Source: Eremophila alpestris peregrina
Lineage: Eukaryota; Chordata; Aves; Passeriformes; Alaudidae
Reading direction: 5' to 3'
Length of the DNA stretch: 64,000 bases
Assembly (NCBI GenBank): GCA_009792885.1
Contig: WMCF01000015.1
Location: forward strand, 3,487,076-3,551,075
The position numbers and the translations under genes are program-made. Numbering within the stretch: the stretch's first letter is position 1; each line of letters begins with the position of its first letter. Under the pieces are notes generated by a model. It was not told the origin of the DNA. It saw only the letters and a program-made list of their open reading frames with translations, and searched no databases. Below, piece after piece: positions 59,421 to 64,000 of this stretch.

Positions 59421-61959
59421 AAAAGCAGAGAAAATTACAGTTGCATTCTTAAATGTTATGGCATCTTATCTTTGCCCTAATTCTCATGGCTTTTTGCTCT
59501 TTGCATCTGGACTTCTGGCTTAACACAGCTATGAAAGAAATGTTTTCAGTCAAGTGATCCAAAGGAAGGTTTGCATCCATCTCAATGAACAGGAATCATA
59601 TCTGAGGGATGTAACTTTAATCAGGAAATTCACAGTAAAATAAAGTGTCTTGTTTGCAAGAGCATTCTGTGTTTAAAAATAGAGAAAGGAATGATGCTCA
59701 TTAACGTCATTAGAGTAGGTAGGCAAGGAATCAGTTTGAGAACATGGGCTAATGGGTTATCATTCATATCATTTAACCTTAAAATACAGCTTTGGTACTC
59801 TATTTTTAACATAATAGAAGCTAGGTCATTATGCTGACTATGAACAGAAATAGGGGAAATGGCCAAGATATATTGAAATCCTCTTTGACTTTTCACCCAG
59901 ATTAGAATGACCCTTTCAGAAGATGCAATATTTGCACTTGCTTTTCTTCACTGTCAATTAATTTTCCTCCTCAACTGCTGGCCAGAAAAAGAAATGATGA
60001 AGATCCAAGATAGTTTTTGCACAGTTTCATTCCTGACTAGAAACAAACAAACACAAAAAAACAAAACATGGACATAGACTGAGTTCTAGAGGGTTAAAGT
60101 TGTTTCTAAAAAGTGCCCAGGGCCACATGTGCTAACCCAAACTGAATGCACACCAGCTAACATGAGGTAACACATTACTGTGAATTTCTGTTTAGTTACT
60201 TTGCACAGTTTACATGGTCCCATTCTAAAACACAATTGTATACAAATGTCAGCCACACCAGAAAAAAGGAACACAGGGCACAGGAGTAAATCCCCAAATA
60301 ATTTTATCTGTTGTGCAGATTAGCAAGCACAGGAAGACAAAGATGTGCTAGAGTAGAATTTCTGGGTCACCGGGAGATTTGCATGGTGGAGAATGAGAAA
60401 GAACATTATGGACCTGGAATAGTGAGAACGATGCAGAAGAATCTTGGAAAACACAACATCTACTTGTCATTTTCAAGAATGTGTATTTATTTATTTTAAG
60501 GACATTATCATTACCTGCAGGTGAAAAACCCTGGAAAAATTATTCCCATTTTACAAAGAGTCTTTAGCAAGATGGATTCATGTGGACCACAGCTAAGTTT
60601 GGGCTAGGCTTTCTAAGAACTTCTCACCTGTTTGAATAGTATTTTTGAAACCTGAAGTTGAAATTTCAGCACAGAATTAAACATACTTTATTCTGCCTAT
60701 CTAGTACAGAATCACAACCTTATTCAGTTACAGTAAAAAGTCTATAAATACATCTGTAGGAAAATACTGGCATTATGGACGAGAGGAGGTATCAGCTTCT
60801 GCAAACAGCAAGGGAGTAAGATCAAGTTTCCAGAGGTAGAAAATGAAACAGTGAAGTGAAATAGTAAAAAATAATGTCATCAAATTTGACCTATGAAGGA
60901 AGGTGAGACAGTAGGAGCAGTATTTGAATATCAGTTTTGTCAGAACAGATATCTGAGTCATGCTGTTTGGCTGAGAATCTGTAACATGAAGGTCTCTCAG
61001 GGTAATACATTCATGTCATATTCAGAAGCTTTGAAGCAGGAGAGTTGGAGAAGAAATCAGAGGATTGCCTTGAGAAGAAATAGTATTCAGTGGTGGTGTC
61101 CTCCAGCAAAGTTCAAGTTATTCTATGGGAAGATTTCAATAGATGTGGTCAAGGCTTCAGAAAGTATATCAGTTATAACAGGAAGAGATATGCCAGCAGC
61201 AGGATTCCAACGACAGGGTGATAAAAATAAAACAATAATTTTTATAAAAGAAAGTAACCAAAAACAATAACAAAAAGATCGGGGAAAAGTGAAGAAACTA
61301 GCCGTGGAGAAGAGCAAACAATGGAACAGAGGTAGAGCTGGACCTTGAGGACTACATTCATACCCCATGAGAACTAGGGGGAAATGAAGTGTGCACTGAT
61401 ACTGTGCCATAATAGGGTAATTACCTGGAAAAAAATGAATGGCAGTAGCAGAGGGTGCCCAGCTTAAAAAAATTATGGGAAGAGTTTAAAGAGTTTACTT
61501 CTGACTGACATTGAGGGGAAAATTATTTCACTGGCCTGGAAGCTTAAAAGAAAGAGATACAGACAGGTACACTAGCAAAACAGAGAAAGAAGGGTCATGA
61601 AAGGGAGATCGTAACAAAATGGTACCTAAAGGTCAAGGATGGGAGAGAGCTAAAAACAGGTTAGGGAGAACTTTTCCCTGGAGAAATCAAAATGTATTTT
61701 TAAGCAGGAAGTAGCTTTGGAGAGTTCCTCTTGAAACAAGAATACTCCATTTCCTGGAGATAAAAAATAGATTGCTGTTAGGAGCAAAGAAGTCCACTTC
61801 AGGGTATGGTGGCTTGATCTAAGAGCAAATATATGACTGGGCTTCTAGAGCATCTACAAAATGTTATTGCAGATCTGTGAACTCAGAAACAAGCAAGGTA
61901 GTGCTCTGTTAAGGGCTGCAAGTGGATTGATTGGCTGTACCAAAATCACGTTTGTGCCA
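59421..61959. other. anonymous sequence
   Basis: The interval includes an (AAAC)-type tract at 60041-60068. A 125-codon plus-strand frame at 60893-61270 overlaps a 95-codon minus-strand frame at 61123-61410; neither has a recognised motif. From about 60780 to 61800 the plus strand is purine-rich, which by itself favours long open frames. Confidence 0.45.
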
Positions 61960-62089
61960 GCTGCATACAGAGTTCTGGGCTCCTCAGTCCAAAAGAGATA
62001 CAGAGTGGCTGGAGAGACAGCAACAAAGAGACACAAAATGATGACCTTCAAAAGTCCTTTCCAACCTCAACCCTTTTGTGATTCTGATG
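61960..62089 (+). mobile_element. CR1 LINE fragment with internal deletion, plus strand
   Basis: CR1 coding-end sequence ('ctgcatacagagttctgggc', 'tcctcagtccaaaagagata', 'ctggagagacagcaacaaag') runs to about 62043. It then jumps directly to the CR1 terminus ('gtcctttccaacctcaaccc', then TTTTGTGATTCTGATGAT). Several hundred bases normally between these parts are missing, so an internal deletion occurred. The 118-codon frame at 61861-62217 passes through it. Confidence 0.82.
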
Positions 62090-63389
62090 ATAGTATCTGT
62101 GGCTACCAAACCTACTCAACTGAAGTACCAAAGAGAGCAGGAGAAAATGTCACACAAAACCACAGTAATTTAGAAATTAAAATGGATTCCAGAAAAAACA
62201 AAGCAGAACAACTCTAATGCACCTGGGAGAAAAAAAAGGAAAGCAAACTAAGAGAAGAGTCCATCATGTAGCAACAGAGTGGTTTGTATTTTATGGGGGA
62301 CTTTAAGGTTGCAAGTCAACATCTGTAGGGGTTATGTTAAAGGATTATTTTAACAGTGACCATACACCTGAACAAAAGGACCTCTTAGGTCTTCAAGTCC
62401 AGGTTCCTCAGTCTGTTAAAATAATACGACACACCACTGTTAGGGAAGGAAAGTTTTTGAACTCAGAAAATCTTGGTACCATCAATAAAAAGTCAGATGT
62501 TGGGGCTTCTTCCAGAGGCCACCTTCTACAAGTAAAACAGCATCTGGAGAGGGAATTCCTGTATTGCCTTGGCTGATAGCACACAATCTTCTAGCACTAA
62601 ATATAGATAAATGTAAAAATAGATATTAACAGTTTGAGCCTTTACCATGTAAAAGGAGAAGACGTTACTCTATTGCAACATTTTTAAATGCTAGAAGCTA
62701 GATTTTGTTGCAAAATGCACAAGGTAACAATAATACATGCCTGTTTTCAATATAGTAAGGGCTGTGTTTGTTAAGTTCCTGAGAAGACATACATAGAATA
62801 CAAATCCTTCAGCAAGACTTTGAAAAATGTAGTTAAAGTAACCATGTCATCAAGCAGCTGCACCGATTTGAAAGAGTGTGGTTTCAATTCATTAGATCTG
62901 GGCCTCTCAAACACCTCCTACCAAAAATGTGGTTTCCAACAGAACCAGCAGTATTAGGGACTTCCAAAAGATAATAGTCGGCATCAGTCTTTGCTGACCC
63001 GCAGAAGACAGTGCTCTGATGTTCTCTGAATTGACAGCTGAGGAGCTACAAAGATATTTCCATAGCCAACACCCAAAACCAAGAAAATGTCCAAGCACTA
63101 TTTTCTTTCTCAATCCAACGCTTGTTTGAAATAAAAGTGAAGAACTTCTTCAAAGTTCTGATCAGTAAGGACCTACTTACACATGTGAGATCTTTTTTCT
63201 GTCATATAAGAGAAAATCTTAGAGCCCAAGGTCATGATATAAATTGTAGAAAGACTTTTCAAGATCCCTGAGCATTTGAGTAGCTCCCAGTGAATCACAT
63301 AAACAGTACTTCTTCCTCTTGGGTATATGGGATATAAACATTATCTCTTGCTTATTTTCCTGAGTATGTCAGTGCAGTTTGGTGAAAGT
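62090..63389. other. anonymous AT-rich non-coding sequence
   Basis: Nothing recognised. Frames at 62334-62576 (plus) and 62907-63113 (minus) lack motifs. Confidence 0.5.
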
Positions 63390-63445
63390 CGCAGAATCAT
63401 GGGATCACCTGGATTGGAAAAGATCCTTAAGTTCATTAAGTCCCC
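63390..63445 (-). mobile_element. short CR1-like 3' tip, minus strand
   Basis: The plus-strand text 'gcagaatcatgggatcacct', 'ggattggaaaagatccttaa' and 'gttcattaagtcccc' resembles the reversed CR1 terminus (normally 'cacagaatcatagaat...ttggaaaagaccttt...catcaagtcc'). The rest of the element is not evident. Some avian LTRs also carry this text, so the family is not certain. Confidence 0.6.
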
Positions 63446-63663
63446 TCAAGGGAACAACCCTTGCCTTAGAAATGGATGTGTCTCCCTCTCCAATGCAAGC
63501 AAAGGATTCCAGGGACTATTTCAGTTGTTAGGAAGTACAGTCATGTTACTGCCTGGAAGGAACCCCAGCACCTTGTGGCAAGAACCAGCTTTCATCACCA
63601 CTTAGGCCTGGCCCCACAGTAATAGATTTGATTTTGTAGCTAGGTAGAACCATCCAGAGCCAG
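63446..63663. other. anonymous sequence
   Basis: Nothing certain. It may include decayed sequence belonging to the preceding CR1 tip. A plus-strand frame (63327-63605) overlaps it without a motif. Confidence 0.4.
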
Positions 63664-63984
63664 GTATAAAGCAAACAAAGCCTGTGGACAGACAGCTCTC
63701 TGGCACATGAAATCTCTCTTTTACTTCACGGCATGGATTTCCTTATTCTGAGGATTCTTAACTGCATTATTTTATTGGCGTGCAGTTTACCAGCACACTT
63801 TAAAGCCAGAATGTGGTGGCAGATTTGCTCTATTCAGATGAGCACAGTGTTTGTATTACACAGCCACACTTGCAGAAAAGCATGGATGAGTGAATCACTG
63901 CACCTCTTGTGGAGGTCAGGTATTTTGTCTGGAAATGAATTTAATCCAGACTTGAAAATCTTGCCTGGAGTAATCTCTGTGTAA
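63664..63984 (+). other. candidate small secreted-protein gene start, unassigned
   Basis: A TATAAAG box (63665-63671) lies 68 bp ahead of ATG at 63733, which has G at +4. The 83-codon frame begins with MDFLILRILNCIILLACS, an N-terminus with a hydrophobic core and a small-residue cleavage site like a signal peptide. The rest has four more cysteines and two WW or LLW clusters. A CAG|GTATTT donor-like site at 63918-63923 would end a first exon after 62 codons. I recognise no family. Chance is quite possible, and downstream sequence is outside the window. Confidence 0.2.
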
Positions 63985-64000
63985 CAACATAAATGATGTA

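Noticed and set aside
60893..61270. 125-codon plus-strand frame
   Set aside because: The plus strand here is purine-rich, which depletes stops. No recognisable domain or signal peptide, and a minus-strand frame overlaps it.
61861..62217. 118-codon plus-strand frame
   Set aside because: It passes through a CR1 fragment, including its internal deletion junction, so it is not a conserved coding unit.
1..64000. Search for tRNA, rRNA, snRNA, CRISPR, phage, operon or mitochondrial-derived segments
   Set aside because: No B-box-like tRNA motif, repeat-spacer array, ribosomal or mitochondrial gene sequence was recognised on either strand by eye.

Overview
The window reads as non-coding DNA from a bird genome. 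The main evidence is about ten fragments of chicken-repeat 1 (CR1) LINEs, several ending in the avian CR1 3' signature (ATTCTATGA-type octamers preceded by a 'ggtcccttccaac' block). The rest of the picture agrees: AT-rich composition, few CpGs, sparse young repeats, short mononucleotide and microsatellite tracts, and an assembly gap inside a (GGGAA)n satellite. There is no operon structure, no bacterial-type gene, no tRNA or rRNA gene and no CRISPR array. I recognise no complete protein-coding gene. Nearly all open frames are short and look like chance; the longer ones at 19046-19405, 48728-49072 and 58588-58857 are read-through of CR1 sequence. The window is best described as a gene desert or the inside of a very long intron.

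Layout. 1-7740: poly(C) edge, a compound TTCC/TGCC microsatellite, a strong G-quadruplex motif at 2960-2990, otherwise anonymous. 7741-13260: one minus-strand CR1 piece, TA-rich tracts and a splice-like small-exon pair on the minus strand (10741-11021). 13261-13620: a probable minus-strand retroviral LTR end. 13621-28300: a plus-strand CR1 tail at 19095-19440, a second splice-like exon pair on the minus strand (22255-22632), small tandem duplications and hairpins, and a 140-codon anonymous frame at 27763-28185. 28300-43100: small CR1 remnants of both orientations, possible conserved non-coding blocks, palindromes, and an LTR-like segment at 42773-43101. 43100-58300: a 46-bp T tract, a minus-strand CR1 of about 340 bp, a plus-strand CR1 followed closely by a 42-bp A tract, and the gapped (GGGAA)n satellite. 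58300-64000: two plus-strand CR1 tails, one short minus-strand CR1 tip, and at the right edge an 83-codon frame with a TATA box and a signal-peptide-like N-terminus.

I see no evidence of an undescribed biological system. The leads most worth testing are the two minus-strand exon-like pairs, the right-edge small secreted-protein candidate, the candidate LTRs, and a few segments that look like conserved regulatory elements. All are sequence-pattern inferences that need alignment or RNA data to confirm.
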